DNA from: Rhizobium sp. ZPR4
GTDB lineage: Bacteria > Pseudomonadota > Alphaproteobacteria > Rhizobiales > Rhizobiaceae
Reading direction: 5' to 3'
Length of the DNA: 64,000 bases
Assembly (NCBI RefSeq): GCF_040215725.1
Contig: NZ_CP157967.1
Coordinates: 3,652,501-3,716,500 of the forward strand
Part shown: piece by piece, positions 1 through 9,914 of the stretch
Position numbering within the stretch: the stretch's first letter is position 1
Layout: each line of letters opens with the position of its first letter
Program-made: the position numbers and the translations under genes
The notes under the pieces: model-generated
Databases searched by the model: none
Seen by the model: only the letters and a program-made list of their open reading frames with translations
Told to the model about the DNA's origin: nothing

Positions 1-66
1 GCCAATGGCACGGCAGACCTGCTCCATAGCCATAGGCCTTCACCCGGAACCACGGTACCTTCGTCC

Positions 67-3000
67 TCATTCGGCTGCATCCTTCATCGGATCGGCCGCC
101 GATCCACTCTTCCTCAACGCCGGCATTGTCCGGCAGCTTTCGATCAACGACAAGGCCACCGGCACGAAAATGAGCGTCAGCGCCGTCGAGGACAGGAGCC
201 CGCCGATCACGGCATGTGCCATCGAAGCACGCTCCTGCCCGCCTTCGCCGAAGCCGAGCGCCAGCGGCATCATGCCAATAATCATCGCGGAGGTGGTCAT
301 CACGATCGGTCGAAAGCGGACAATGCCGGCATCGATCAGGCTTTGGCGCATGCTTGCGCCCTCCCGGCGCCGCTTGTTGGCATGATCGACAAGCAGGATG
401 GCATTCTTGGTGACGAGGCCCATCAGCATGATGAAGCCGATGACCGAGAAGATGTTGATCGTCGATCCCGTCACAAGAAGACCGATCAGCACACCGCTTA
501 TGGAGAGCGGCAGGCTGGTCATGATCGCGACCGGCTGCACGAAGGAGCCGAATTGCGAGGCGAGGATGAGATAGATGAAGACGACAGCCAGCATCAGCGC
601 CTGCGCCGCATAGCCAAAGCTTTCAGCCATATCGTCGGCTTCGCCGCCGATTGTCATGCGATAGCCCGCCGGCATGGTCTGCCCGGCGATCAATGTCTGG
701 ATATCGCGCACGACTTCGCCGAGAGGGCGGCCGCTCAGATTGGCGGAAAGGCGAACCTCGCGGTCGCCGTCGCGTCGGATGATCGTCTTCGGCGCCAGGG
801 TCTCGGTAATATCGGCCACCTGGGATAGCGGCACGGTGGCGGCGGGACCTGTCACGCCCTTGCGATCGACGGGGATAGGGATCTGCGCAAGGTCTTCAAC
901 CGTTCGGCGCCCGCTCTCCGACAGCCTGATGGCGACATAGCGCGATTCGTCGCCGCCATGTGCCCAGCTGGTCAGCTTCTCGCCAGCGACAAGCGGGCGA
1001 AGATTGTGCTCGATGGTCGCGGTCAAAATCCCCAGATCAGCCGCTTCGTCCGCACGTAACCGCACCATCAGCATAGGCCGCTTCTTGTCCGCAGAGGATT
1101 CGAGATCGATGATCCCCGCGAGCTTGCCGAGCTTGGCCATCATGTCGTGCGATATTTCCTCCAGCACGTTCAGATCCCCACCGAGGATCGATATCTGGAT
1201 TGTCTTGGCCTGCGCGCCGGAGACCTCTCCGGGTTGGCCCACTTCGATCCTGGTGCCGGCGACGGGGCTCAGTGCCTCGCGCAGTGTTGGCGCAATGGTC
1301 ACCGAAGTCATGCTTCTCTTGTCAGGTTCCACCATCGAAGCTGCGATTCTGGCTTCATTGGTGTTAGCGCCGTCGCCGCTGTTCACAGTCGAATACAGGT
1401 CCTTGATGTCGGGATACCTCCGCAGGATGTCTTCGGTCTGCCGGATCTTGGCGGCGGTATAGTCGACCGACGATCCCTCCGGCAGGGTGAGGCTGACGGC
1501 AACCATTCCCTGATCGGATTTCGGCACGAATTCCATACCGATTCTGGGGATGAGGCAGAGGCTTGCGGCAAACATAGCAAGCACACGGACCGAAGTGACT
1601 GCGCGATGATCGAGACACCAGCCGACCATGTCGCCATAGCGATGTGCGATCCGCTCGAAGGACGTGTCGAAACGGTCGAGCAAGGCTCGCAATCGTTCCT
1701 TTCGTTGCTGCACCGGCTGGTCGGCCCAGACGCTCGACAGCATGGGATCGAGCGTGAAGGATACGAAGAGCGAAATCAGCGCGGCGACGGAGACGGTCAC
1801 GCCGAATTGCAGGAAGAAGCGGCCGATCACGCCACCCATGAAGGCGACGGGAATGAAGACCGCGACGATCGAGAAGGTCGTTGCCAGCACGGCAAGACCG
1901 ATCTCCGTGGTGCCATCAAGCGCGGCCTGCCGGCGATCCTTGCCCATGGCCGCATGGCGGCTGATGTTTTCACGCACGACGATGGCGTCGTCGATCAGAA
2001 TGCCGATGCAGATCGACAGCGCCAGCATGGTCATCAGATTGAGGCTGAAGCCGAGAACAGCGATGGCGGCAAACGTCCCGATGACCGCGACCGGCAGGGT
2101 CAATGCCGTGATGATGGTCGAACGCCAGGAGTTGAGAAACAGAAGCACGATGACGATGGTCAGCGCGCCACCTTCGATTATGGTGTGTTGAACGTCGCCG
2201 ATCTGGCCGATGATGGTGCGGGAGCTGTCCTGCGAGACGACGATGCCCATATCCCTGAGCGCATCGTCCTTCCGAAGTTTAGCCAGCTCCCGTTCAACAC
2301 CTTTGGCAACGTCGACGGTATTGGCGCCTTCCAGCTTATTGATATCGAGGCCGAGCGCCGGCTTGCCGTTGAACCATGCCCGACTCTTTGGATCGGCGCC
2401 TGCCTCCATCACGTCGGCGACTTCAGAGAGGCGGATGGTGCGCCCGGCGCTGTCCTGGGCAATGACGATGTCGGCGAACTCTTTGAGGCTGCCCGGCTGC
2501 ACGCTGACGGTGATGCTGCGCTCGCGCGTCGAGGAAACGACCGAGCCGATGGCACTGTCGCGGGTCGCCCGCTGGATCGCCTCGATCAGGCTCGGGATCG
2601 GGATGCCGAAGGATTGCAGTTTCACCGGGTCGGGCTGAATGCGCACCTGGTCTTCGCTGCCGCCGACCAGCGTCACCTGTCCGACGCCCGGCACACGCCG
2701 CAGGCGCGGCACGATCGTCGTGTCGGCGATCTGCGTCATGCGGCTGATGGAAATATCGGCGGAGAAGGCCGCCAGCGACATGATCGGCGCGTCCTGCGGA
2801 TTGAAGCGCGTGACGAGCGGCCGATCGGCGCCATCGGGAAGCACATCCTGCAATCGCGATATGCGGTCGCGCACCTCGTCGGCTGCCGCTCTCGACGGCG
2901 TTTCGAGGGTGAATTCCGCAATGACGAGCGAATTGCCCGTCGAGGAATGCGAGGAGATCTTCTTGATGCCGGAGATGGCGCCGATGCTTTCCTCGATCGG

Positions 3001-3195
3001 CCGGCTGACTTGCTGCTCGACGGCGAGTGCCGACGCGCCATCGTAATTGGTGGAGACGACGACGGTCGGCAGATCCACCGAAGGCAGGAGGTCGACCGGC
3101 AGGCGCGACCAGGCGACGATGCCAAGCACGACGATCGCCACCATTACCATGGTGGCGAAAACAGGCTGCTGAATGGAGATACGGGCAAGAAACAT
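67..3195 (-). CDS. RND efflux transporter permease subunit (AcrB/HAE1 family)
   Basis: This 1042-residue protein has the full length of a hydrophobe/amphiphile RND pump, the inner-membrane proton-driven subunit of a tripartite drug or solvent exporter. It starts MFLARISIQQPVFATM, the usual first transmembrane segment. A central block of helices contains a GILIDDAIVV stretch, matching the TM4 aspartate region of the family, and a second periplasmic half is followed by the C-terminal membrane block. A GAGGA-like ribosome site lies upstream of the ATG. The adaptor gene ends 11 bases before it on the same strand, so the two form an operon with the adaptor first. No TolC-type outer-membrane gene is in view; it may lie beyond base 1 or elsewhere. 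The substrate cannot be read from sequence. Confidence 0.93.
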   Translation of the reverse strand: MFLARISIQQPVFATMVMVAIVVLGIVAWSRLPVDLLPSVDLPTVVVSTNYDGASALAVEQQVSRPIEESIGAISGIKKISSHSSTGNSLVIAEFTLETPSRAAADEVRDRISRLQDVLPDGADRPLVTRFNPQDAPIMSLAAFSADISISRMTQIADTTIVPRLRRVPGVGQVTLVGGSEDQVRIQPDPVKLQSFGIPIPSLIEAIQRATRDSAIGSVVSSTRERSITVSVQPGSLKEFADIVIAQDSAGRTIRLSEVADVMEAGADPKSRAWFNGKPALGLDINKLEGANTVDVAKGVERELAKLRKDDALRDMGIVVSQDSSRTIIGQIGDVQHTIIEGGALTIVIVLLFLNSWRSTIITALTLPVAVIGTFAAIAVLGFSLNLMTMLALSICIGILIDDAIVVRENISRHAAMGKDRRQAALDGTTEIGLAVLATTFSIVAVFIPVAFMGGVIGRFFLQFGVTVSVAALISLFVSFTLDPMLSSVWADQPVQQRKERLRALLDRFDTSFERIAHRYGDMVGWCLDHRAVTSVRVLAMFAASLCLIPRIGMEFVPKSDQGMVAVSLTLPEGSSVDYTAAKIRQTEDILRRYPDIKDLYSTVNSGDGANTNEARIAASMVEPDKRSMTSVTIAPTLREALSPVAGTRIEVGQPGEVSGAQAKTIQISILGGDLNVLEEISHDMMAKLGKLAGIIDLESSADKKRPMLMVRLRADEAADLGILTATIEHNLRPLVAGEKLTSWAHGGDESRYVAIRLSESGRRTVEDLAQIPIPVDRKGVTGPAATVPLSQVADITETLAPKTIIRRDGDREVRLSANLSGRPLGEVVRDIQTLIAGQTMPAGYRMTIGGEADDMAESFGYAAQALMLAVVFIYLILASQFGSFVQPVAIMTSLPLSISGVLIGLLVTGSTINIFSVIGFIMLMGLVTKNAILLVDHANKRRREGASMRQSLIDAGIVRFRPIVMTTSAMIIGMMPLALGFGEGGQERASMAHAVIGGLLSSTALTLIFVPVALSLIESCRTMPALRKSGSAADPMKDAAE

Positions 3196-3206
3196 GGGGA
3201 TAGTCC

Positions 3207-4352
3207 TCAGCGCCCGGCGATCTTGACCAGAGTGCCGCTCGTGACGTCCTTGAGCGGGACAGTTATGATGCGATCGCCCTCGTTTAGTCCGCTCCGAACC
3301 TCGACGAGATCCTCTCCGATCCGGGCATTGCCGAGGGTTATGGGCTGCTGGCGGACAGCGCCATCCGAGATCGTCCGGATGAAGGTGTCCCCGCCTTCTT
3401 TGATGACCGCTGCAGCGGGAACTGCGAGAATGTCGTCATGGCTTTCGATCTGCAGCGTGCCGTGGCCGAACATGCCGCTGCGAAGACCCGGCATCGCCTG
3501 TTCGATCCGCAGGTAGACCTGCAGCGAGCGTGAGCCGTCCACGGTCGCGGGGCTGATCCTGTCGAGTCGCGCCGAAAGGGGCTTCTCCGGCAGGCCTTCG
3601 ATCTCGATCTCCGCCGTCTGACCGATCGAAAGCCAGGCGCTTTCCTGCGGCGGGATGAGAGCCACCAGGTCCAGCCTGGCGATATCGACGACCTCGAAGA
3701 GTTCGGTGTTGATCGAGACGGCCTGGCCCGGATTGACCCTGCGCGTATTGACGATGCCGTCAAAGGGCGCGGTGACGACCGCATCATCGAGGGCGCGCCG
3801 CGCTTCCGCTTCCTCGGCCTGCAGGGCGCGCAATTCGGCCTTCAGCACCGCGACGTCGGTCTCGACCTCGATCAGTTTCGCCTGGGCGACGCCGCCCGTT
3901 GCGGCGAGGCTGCGGGTGCGCTCCAGGTCCTTCTGCGCGCGCAGCAGCGTTGCGGCCTTGGCTTCGGTGGTTGCGACCAGCTTGTTGAGGGACAGCGTCA
4001 GCGTTTCCGCGTCGAAACGCGCAATGACGGCGCCGGCCTGCACGGCCGTGCCGATATCGGCCTCCACAGCGGCCAGCGTCCCGGACAATCTGGCGGTGAG
4101 AGTCACGCGACGGGCCGGCTGGATGAAACCGTTGATGCGAATCTGCTGGCGGTAGTTTTCGCGGCGAACCTGCATCACTTCCACGGCGGCGACTTCGATC
4201 GTTTTGATATCGGCGGTCTGCCGAGTGGCGGAAGGGGCGTTACGTGCATCGTTCCCGGCCGGCGCGATCACGATGCCTGCAACTCCTAGCGCGGTCAGCG
4301 TTAGGGCAATCGTTATTTTCATGACAACGCTCATCATGACACCTGACATCAT
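3207..4352 (-). CDS. RND efflux periplasmic adaptor (membrane fusion protein, HlyD/AcrA family)
   Basis: This 381-residue protein joins the inner-membrane RND pump to an outer-membrane channel. An N-terminal hydrophobic segment (about residues 11-28) is a signal anchor or signal peptide. A first lipoyl half follows, with residues such as NGFIQPARRVTLTARLSG, then an alpha-hairpin rich in Ala, Leu and Glu (about 115-170), the second lipoyl half, and a beta-barrel and membrane-proximal domain (FDGIVNTRRVNPGQAVS onward). It is the first gene of the two-gene pump operon. The exact start is uncertain because Met codons occur at residues 1, 2, 6, 7 and 11 and none has a strong ribosome site. Confidence 0.9.
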   Translation of the reverse strand: MMSGVMMSVVMKITIALTLTALGVAGIVIAPAGNDARNAPSATRQTADIKTIEVAAVEVMQVRRENYRQQIRINGFIQPARRVTLTARLSGTLAAVEADIGTAVQAGAVIARFDAETLTLSLNKLVATTEAKAATLLRAQKDLERTRSLAATGGVAQAKLIEVETDVAVLKAELRALQAEEAEARRALDDAVVTAPFDGIVNTRRVNPGQAVSINTELFEVVDIARLDLVALIPPQESAWLSIGQTAEIEIEGLPEKPLSARLDRISPATVDGSRSLQVYLRIEQAMPGLRSGMFGHGTLQIESHDDILAVPAAAVIKEGGDTFIRTISDGAVRQQPITLGNARIGEDLVEVRSGLNEGDRIITVPLKDVTSGTLVKIAGR

Positions 4353-4428
4353 GCTTTCATTTCATGATCGAGAGCGGCGAAAGAACTGACTCGGGGTTTG
4401 ATCAGCCATCCTCCGCCACTCTCCGTCG

Positions 4429-4455
4429 GGCACGCCTTGGCTTGAAAGGCGTGCC
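4429..4455 (-). terminator. Hairpin downstream of the Omp25-like gene
   Basis: A perfect 10-bp inverted repeat (ggcacgcctt / aaggcgtgcc) with a 7-base loop lies 19 bases past the stop of the barrel-protein gene. No clear T-tract follows on the minus strand, so it may be a weak terminator or an mRNA-stabilising structure. Confidence 0.45.
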
Positions 4456-4474
4456 GATCTCTGCAAATCGGCAA

Positions 4475-5104
4475 TCAGAAGCGATAGTTCAGGCCGGCCT
4501 TGATGACGTGATCGCGCAGATCGGTCTTCGACTTGCCGCCCGATGTCGTCGTGGAGACGTCATTGGTCATGACGTAGTTGTATTCGATCTTGGCCGACAG
4601 GCCGCCGCCGAAGCCCTGTTCGACGCCGCCGCCGACAAGGTAGCCCTGCTTCCAGCCGCCCGAGGTGGAAACGCCCTTGCCGCCTTCGAACTTCGTCATC
4701 GTCAGACCGGCCGTTCCGTAGACGAGCGTCCGATCGAAGGTCAGGCCGGCCTTGGCCTTGGCGGCGCCGCGGAAGCGTTCTTCCACCTTGCCGTTCGGCA
4801 CGCGCAGCTCGTTGTTTCCGAGGTAGGAGCCTTCCAGTTCGGCGCCGACGATGCCAGGCCCCACCTGGAAATTGTAGCCGGCTTGCACGCCGCCGGTCAG
4901 ACCCTTGCCGCTGGCGAAAGGGTTGAACTTCGGCGAGGCGATACCGCCATGGGCACCGAAATAGGCGCCGCTCCACTGGAAGGCCGGTGGCCTGTCATAG
5001 CCGGCATCCGGGGCTTGATAGGTGGTGAGATCGGCTGCAGAGGCGTTCGTCGCGGCCGTCATGGCCAGAGCCGCGAACAGAATTGATTTTGCGCTAAGCG
5101 ACAT
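4475..5104 (-). CDS. Omp25/RopB-like outer-membrane beta-barrel protein
   Basis: This is a 209-residue outer-membrane protein of the small eight-stranded barrel (OmpA-like beta-barrel) type common in Rhizobiales. The chosen ATG begins MSLSAKSILFAALAMTAATN, a signal peptide cleaved near ASA-ADL. A GGAG ribosome site 7-8 bases upstream supports it over an in-frame Met 25 codons earlier. The mature part alternates Gly/aromatic strands and ends in Tyr-Arg-Phe (GLNYRF), the C-terminal aromatic signature of BAM-inserted barrels. Such proteins act in envelope integrity. It lies between the pump operon and the two-component genes with its own 270-base upstream region. Confidence 0.88.
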   Translation of the reverse strand: MSLSAKSILFAALAMTAATNASAADLTTYQAPDAGYDRPPAFQWSGAYFGAHGGIASPKFNPFASGKGLTGGVQAGYNFQVGPGIVGAELEGSYLGNNELRVPNGKVEERFRGAAKAKAGLTFDRTLVYGTAGLTMTKFEGGKGVSTSGGWKQGYLVGGGVEQGFGGGLSAKIEYNYVMTNDVSTTTSGGKSKTDLRDHVIKAGLNYRF

Positions 5105-5376
5105 TGCTAACTCCATACGAAACCCATGCGCCATCCCTAGGCGCTCGCAAGGTCTCTGTTGCGTTGGAGAACCGGACATCGGTTCCTGCTGCTCTCCGAT
5201 GCCGTCCGTCTTGGGGAGCGGATCGTCTTCGAGAGATGCAGATCATTTTGCCGGTGAGAATTGCGGGTACATTGCAGGATTCGAAAATATTGAAAAATTA
5301 TCGAGTATTTTTATGCGGTTGTTGGCAATTTCTTAACTAAATCTTAAAGATGGGCATTGCCTGGCGAGCCAGGCCG

Positions 5377-6714
5377 TCAGCCCGGGAAGCAAAGGCGGAA
5401 ACAGGCGCCACCCTGCGGATTGTCGGTAACGGCGACATGGCCGCCATGCCGCTGCATGATCTCCTTCACCAGATTGAGCCCGAGGCCGGCACCGTGCTCA
5501 TGCGGCTGAAGACGGTGGAAGGGCTCGAAGATCCGGTCGCGTTCCTTAGCCGGTATGCCAGGCCCTTCGTCCGTCACCTCGATGACGGATCGCCGGTCGA
5601 TCCGGATCGTGATGTTTCCCTTGCCGCCCGCGTGCTCGATCGCGTTCTGGACGATATTGAGGACGACACGCTGCAGCGCACCGGCATCTCCCTGGATAAT
5701 CAGATGGTCGAGCCCGGTTTCGAGCGAGAGATCGTAGCCCTGTGCGATCGCCAGCGGCGCCATGTCGGCCGCAACGTTGCGGCAGATCTCCACCAGATCG
5801 ACCGAGGAAAAATTCGCGCCGATAACGTCAAGGCGTTGCAGATCGAGCAGTTGTTCGGCCAAAGCCGCGATGCGGCCGGCATCCGACAGGAGCCTGTTGC
5901 GGATCGGCCCTTCGGCGATCGTTTCGACACGTGTCTGCAGAATGGCGACCGGCGTGCGCAATTCGTGCGCCGCATCGAGAATGAACCGCTGATGGCGCTC
6001 ATGCCCCTCGTCGAGGCGCTGCAGGGCGCCGTTGATGGCATTGACGAGCGGCATCACTTCGCGGGGAATGCCGCTCTCCGGCAGCCTGTACCCGCGCCGG
6101 TCGATATCTATAGCCTCTGCTTCCTTCGCGACGACGGAAAGGCGAGAGAATGCCCGGCTCACGATCCACGGGATGACGACGATCGTTATGATGACGAGCA
6201 GAACAAGGATAGGTACCATCAACAGGTTGGAGAGCAGCAGGATGGCATAGGTCATGCTGAACACATCGCCCTTGCCAAGCACGGTAAAATCCCCGGCGGG
6301 GCCGGATACGTTGCGGATGACCGCCAGGTACGAGAAGGGTGGCGTAGCGTCCCGGATGTCGCCGAAGGTGATGCGATCGAGGTTCTCCGCCATCACGGCA
6401 TAGACCGCCGGGACATTGCCGGTCTGGATGATCTCGCCCTTGTCGCTGCGGGCGACGAACCAAAAGTCCGTCGAACGTTGCCGCAACTTCACGAGCTCTT
6501 CCGTTTCGTTGAGCACGAGATGGCCATCGGGCTCGCGTTCGATCGCGCGTGCGGCGACATCCGTAAACTCGGGATCGGAGAGAACGATGCCTTCGCCCGC
6601 CTGTATCAGGTAGGCGACGAAGGCGACGCTGAACAGCAGCAGGATACCCGCCTGGAAGAGCAGAAGCTGTGCAATGAGCCGGCGCTTCAGCGATTTTGAT
6701 TTGGGATGCTTCAT
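5377..6714 (-). CDS. Two-component sensor histidine kinase
   Basis: This 445-residue membrane kinase has a first membrane helix at about 14-37 and a periplasmic sensor region of about 120 residues. The second helix is at about 156-186, followed by a HAMP-like linker. The HisKA box has the phosphoacceptor His250 (DAAHELRTPVAIL). The ATPase domain has an N box (NIVQNAIEH), G1 (DEGPGIP) and G2 (GAGLGLNLVKEI). The gene overlaps the preceding response regulator by 4 bases (ATGA), so the pair is translationally coupled. The neighbouring efflux and porin genes make an envelope-stress or drug signal plausible, but the stimulus is not readable. Confidence 0.93.
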   Translation of the reverse strand: MKHPKSKSLKRRLIAQLLLFQAGILLLFSVAFVAYLIQAGEGIVLSDPEFTDVAARAIEREPDGHLVLNETEELVKLRQRSTDFWFVARSDKGEIIQTGNVPAVYAVMAENLDRITFGDIRDATPPFSYLAVIRNVSGPAGDFTVLGKGDVFSMTYAILLLSNLLMVPILVLLVIITIVVIPWIVSRAFSRLSVVAKEAEAIDIDRRGYRLPESGIPREVMPLVNAINGALQRLDEGHERHQRFILDAAHELRTPVAILQTRVETIAEGPIRNRLLSDAGRIAALAEQLLDLQRLDVIGANFSSVDLVEICRNVAADMAPLAIAQGYDLSLETGLDHLIIQGDAGALQRVVLNIVQNAIEHAGGKGNITIRIDRRSVIEVTDEGPGIPAKERDRIFEPFHRLQPHEHGAGLGLNLVKEIMQRHGGHVAVTDNPQGGACFRLCFPG

Positions 6715-7391
6715 GTAAGTGGTCTCAGAAGGTAGCCGACGCCGCGAATGCCGTGGATTTCGATATCGGCCTGAGCATCGGCCAGCTTCTTGCGAAGCCG
6801 CGATACGTGTGAATCGAGCGCATTCGACTGGATTTCGTCGTCGAAGGCATAGACGGCCTCTTCCAGTGCGGCCCTCAGAACGGTTCTGCCCTGGCGACGG
6901 ATAAGTGTTTCTAGCACGAGAAGCTCGCGTCGCGGCAGATCGAGCACCCTGCCATCGATCCGCGCTTCTCTGTCATCGAGATTGAATTCCAGCTTGCCGA
7001 GCTTGGCGATCATCGGGGCGACGGTTGCCGGCCGGCGCATCAGCGCACGGATGCGCGCCAGAAGTTCCTCGAGTGCGAATGGCTTGGCCAGATAATCGTC
7101 GGCGCCGAAATCCAGCCCCTTGACGCGATCGGCGACGGAGCCGCGGGCGGTGAGCACGATGACAGGCGTCGTCGCGCCGATCGCGCGCAAATCCCAGATA
7201 AGCTCCAATCCGTCGCCATCGGGCAGCTGCCGGTCGAGCACGATCATATCATGCACCTGCTCGGCGATGGCGCCTCTTGCAAAATCAAGGTTCGGAGCGT
7301 GATCCACGATGATGTCGTATTGATGCAGGGCGGCCGCAAGCGCCTCGGCCATCTGCGGCTCATCCTCTACAAGCAAGAGGCGCATTCTCAC
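6711..7391 (-). CDS. OmpR/PhoB-family response regulator
   Basis: This 226-residue protein has an N-terminal receiver (about 3-115) with the acidic pocket (VEDEP), phospho-acceptor Asp53 (VLDRQLPDGDG), a conserved TAR switch residue and the AKPF lysine. A C-terminal winged-helix DNA-binding domain (about 130-222) follows. The protein pairs with the histidine kinase whose start overlaps its stop. It is the first gene of the pair and probably regulates itself and nearby envelope genes, which is inference. No specific family assignment is attempted. Confidence 0.93.
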   Translation of the reverse strand: MRMRLLLVEDEPQMAEALAAALHQYDIIVDHAPNLDFARGAIAEQVHDMIVLDRQLPDGDGLELIWDLRAIGATTPVIVLTARGSVADRVKGLDFGADDYLAKPFALEELLARIRALMRRPATVAPMIAKLGKLEFNLDDREARIDGRVLDLPRRELLVLETLIRRQGRTVLRAALEEAVYAFDDEIQSNALDSHVSRLRKKLADAQADIEIHGIRGVGYLLRPLT

Positions 7392-7498
7392 CCTCCATGA
7401 AACGAAATAGTGTTGTCCAAGACATAGCGACGAACATTACGGCATCATTGCGCGCAACCAGGCGTGCGCCTCATCGACGGCTCTTATCCCGCTTTCGG

Positions 7499-8701
7499 TC
7501 AGTCGGTCTGGATGCATTCGAGCCAGGCGGCGCTGACGGCGGCCGCCAGCGACAGCAGGAAGATCAGCAGGATGCAGGTCGTGCGGAACGAGGTCAGGCC
7601 GATTGCAGCGCCGGTCAGCATATATTCCAGCGGAAGAAACAGCAGAACCATCGAATAGGAAAGACCCATCACATAGGGCCGGCAGTTACGCGGCGCTTTC
7701 ATCTGCAAGATCGCGACAAAGGCGGGCGAGAGCCAGCCGTTCGCCAGCCCGGCGACGAGGCCGGCAAGCATCATCGTCAGCGGCGAAATCTGCATCCACA
7801 GAATGCACATCGAGAGAGCGAGGCCGAGGAGGGCTCTCGAAACGATGACCGCGGGCGCCGGCATGGCGTGGCGAGACGCAAGGTGCAGGTTCATCATGAT
7901 CGTGCCTGTTGCCGATGCCGCGATGAAGAGCCCGAGCCATGCGACCGATGCGCCCTCGAGACGCAATGCGGCCGGCACGACGAAGACCTGCAGCACGATG
8001 AAGAAGCCGAGCGCAGCACTTGCCCAAAGCGTGAATGGCAGCGACGCGGCCGCGGCGCGGAGCCGCTTTCCGGCACGGACGATATCGCCAAGTCTCGGTG
8101 CCGGGCCTAAACGAAACCTCGGCAGGCTGAAAGACAGGAGCATCATCGCGGCGAAGTTGCCGACGACGATCCACCAGGCCGCGTCCTTCGGGCCGATGAC
8201 GGTGATGACGAAAGCGCTCGCTGCAGATGCCGTCAGCAGCACAAGCCCGTCGATCGTGTCGTCGATGGAATTGGCAGTGGTCGAGGACAATCTTGAAAGG
8301 CGGGCGATTTCCGGCGTCTTCGCTTCGGTCGCGACCGTCGCCGGTCCATCGAGGATGGAGCCGATGAAGCTCAGAAGGAGAAAGGTGCCTGCGTGTAGAA
8401 AATCCGCCATATAGAGCACTGCAATCATCAGCGACGTCAGCATCCCGACCTTCGCGGAGATGAGCGCGGTGTAGCGTGCACCCAGCATCTCGGCCACGTA
8501 GCCGCCGAAGATCATGCCGATCAGGAGCATGGCGCTATTCACCAAAGCCATTAGCGCCATGCAGACGACACTGCCGGTTAAGTCGTACATGATCCAGGGA
8601 TAAAGAATGGTCGCAAAGGCGTGGCTGGCGTTCAGGGCGGCATTGCTCAGTTGAAGCCCGACGAAAGGCCAGCGTGTGCTGCATTGAAATTGTTGAAACA
8701 C
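7499..8701 (-). CDS. MFS transporter
   Basis: The product, about 400 residues, is a polytopic membrane protein with roughly 12 hydrophobic segments arranged as two six-helix halves separated by a basic loop (GKRLRAAA region). The fold matches major facilitator drug or metabolite exporters of the DHA3 or EntS type, but the substrate is unknown. The start is uncertain. The frame is open 39 codons further upstream to a GTG at 8818. I prefer the GTG at 8701 (VFQQFQCSTRWPF...) because it gives a normal family length, is preceded by GGGAAAG and removes a non-conserved-looking leader. It is transcribed in the same direction as the sugar operon to its right but separated from it by about 150 bases. 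Confidence 0.75.
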   Translation of the reverse strand: MFQQFQCSTRWPFVGLQLSNAALNASHAFATILYPWIMYDLTGSVVCMALMALVNSAMLLIGMIFGGYVAEMLGARYTALISAKVGMLTSLMIAVLYMADFLHAGTFLLLSFIGSILDGPATVATEAKTPEIARLSRLSSTTANSIDDTIDGLVLLTASAASAFVITVIGPKDAAWWIVVGNFAAMMLLSFSLPRFRLGPAPRLGDIVRAGKRLRAAAASLPFTLWASAALGFFIVLQVFVVPAALRLEGASVAWLGLFIAASATGTIMMNLHLASRHAMPAPAVIVSRALLGLALSMCILWMQISPLTMMLAGLVAGLANGWLSPAFVAILQMKAPRNCRPYVMGLSYSMVLLFLPLEYMLTGAAIGLTSFRTTCILLIFLLSLAAAVSAAWLECIQTD

Positions 8702-8849
8702 GGTTCTTTCCCGACGATCGTTTGTGTCGTCAGGTTCAGCGCCCTGCCTTGCGGTAACATTACGGAGATCGAAAATTTTGCGGGTGACACCGGAAACCGC
8801 AATGGTCCACTGCGCCACCCTCGGCGATCATGTGCACGGGCTCGAAGGT

Positions 8850-9914
8850 CTATTCGCAGCGTTGGCCCGTCGCGCGGTCGAAGAGATGCAGTGCGTTGGC
8901 GTCGAAGCCGAGCTTGAAGGTCTGCCCTTCGGCAATCGCGGTGCGCGGCGGCAGGCAGGCCATCAGCCGCTGCGAGCCCGCCTGTGCAGTGACGATCAGC
9001 TCCGGACCGGTTAGTTCCGCGACTTCGCAGACGGCCTCGAGCTTGCCGTCTTCATCGAGACGCAGCGTTTCCGGCCGGATGCCGACCACCAGATCTTGAC
9101 CCTGTTTGATCGCGGCTTTCGTCGCTGGCATGGACAGCGTGATCGAGGTTCCGTCGATGCGCAAAGAACCCTGATCGGCCGTCGCGTTCAGCAGGTTCAT
9201 CGGCGGCGCGCCAACGAAGGTCGCAACATAGAGTGTTGCCGGATGATTGTAGATCTCGTCCGGCGTGCCGAGCTGCTCGATCCGTCCGTCCCGCATAACG
9301 GCGATGCGGGTTGCGAGCGTCATCGCTTCGATCTGATCGTGCGTCACGTAGACGACCGTGGTCTTCAGCATCTGGTGCAGGCGCTTCAACTCAGTGCGCA
9401 TTTCCATGCGCAGCTTGGCGTCGAGGTTGGAAAGCGGCTCGTCGAAGAGGAAGACTTCTGGCTTGCGCACCAGGGCACGGCCGATCGCCACGCGCTGGCG
9501 CTGACCGCCGGAAAGCTGGCTCGGCTTGCGCTCCAGCAGCGCTTCGATCTGCAAGAGCTTCGCCGCCTCGCGCACCGCCTTGTCCCGCTCGGCGGCAGGC
9601 ACCTTGCGCATTTCCAGGCCGAAGCCGATGTTGCGGTGGACCGAAAGGTTTGGATAGAGCGCGTAGGACTGGAACACCATGGCGATGTCGCGATCCTTCG
9701 GATGCACGCCAAGCACGGAGCGATCGCCGATACGGATATCCCCGCTCGTCGCCTCGGCAAGCCCGGCGATGATGTTGAGCAGCGTGGACTTGCCGCAGCC
9801 CGACGAGCCGAGCAACACCAGGAACTCGCCGCTTTCAAGGGAAATATCGATGCCCTTCAGCGTCTCCACTTCGCCATAGCTCTTGCGGATGTTCTGGATT
9901 TCGAGCGCGCTCAT
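8850..9914 (-). CDS. Sugar ABC transporter ATP-binding protein (MalK/UgpC type)
   Basis: This 354-residue nucleotide-binding subunit has a Walker A (GSSGCGKST), a Q-loop (MVFQSYALYPN), the LSGGQRQR signature, a Walker B (VFLFDEPLSNLD) and the switch His (THDQIEAM). The extra C-terminal regulatory TOBE/OB region (about 235-354) is typical of MalK, UgpC and MsmK. It energises the two permeases in the same operon. Its start overlaps the stop of the PfkB kinase gene by 4 bases, so it is the last gene of the operon that starts at 14900. Confidence 0.93.
   Translation of the reverse strand: MSALEIQNIRKSYGEVETLKGIDISLESGEFLVLLGSSGCGKSTLLNIIAGLAEATSGDIRIGDRSVLGVHPKDRDIAMVFQSYALYPNLSVHRNIGFGLEMRKVPAAERDKAVREAAKLLQIEALLERKPSQLSGGQRQRVAIGRALVRKPEVFLFDEPLSNLDAKLRMEMRTELKRLHQMLKTTVVYVTHDQIEAMTLATRIAVMRDGRIEQLGTPDEIYNHPATLYVATFVGAPPMNLLNATADQGSLRIDGTSITLSMPATKAAIKQGQDLVVGIRPETLRLDEDGKLEAVCEVAELTGPELIVTAQAGSQRLMACLPPRTAIAEGQTFKLGFDANALHLFDRATGQRCE

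Noticed and set aside
1147..3516. A 789-codon plus-strand open frame opposite the RND permease and adaptor genes
   Set aside because: The protein is His/Arg/Asp-rich without any family pattern. It is the antisense shadow of two well-supported genes in high-GC DNA.
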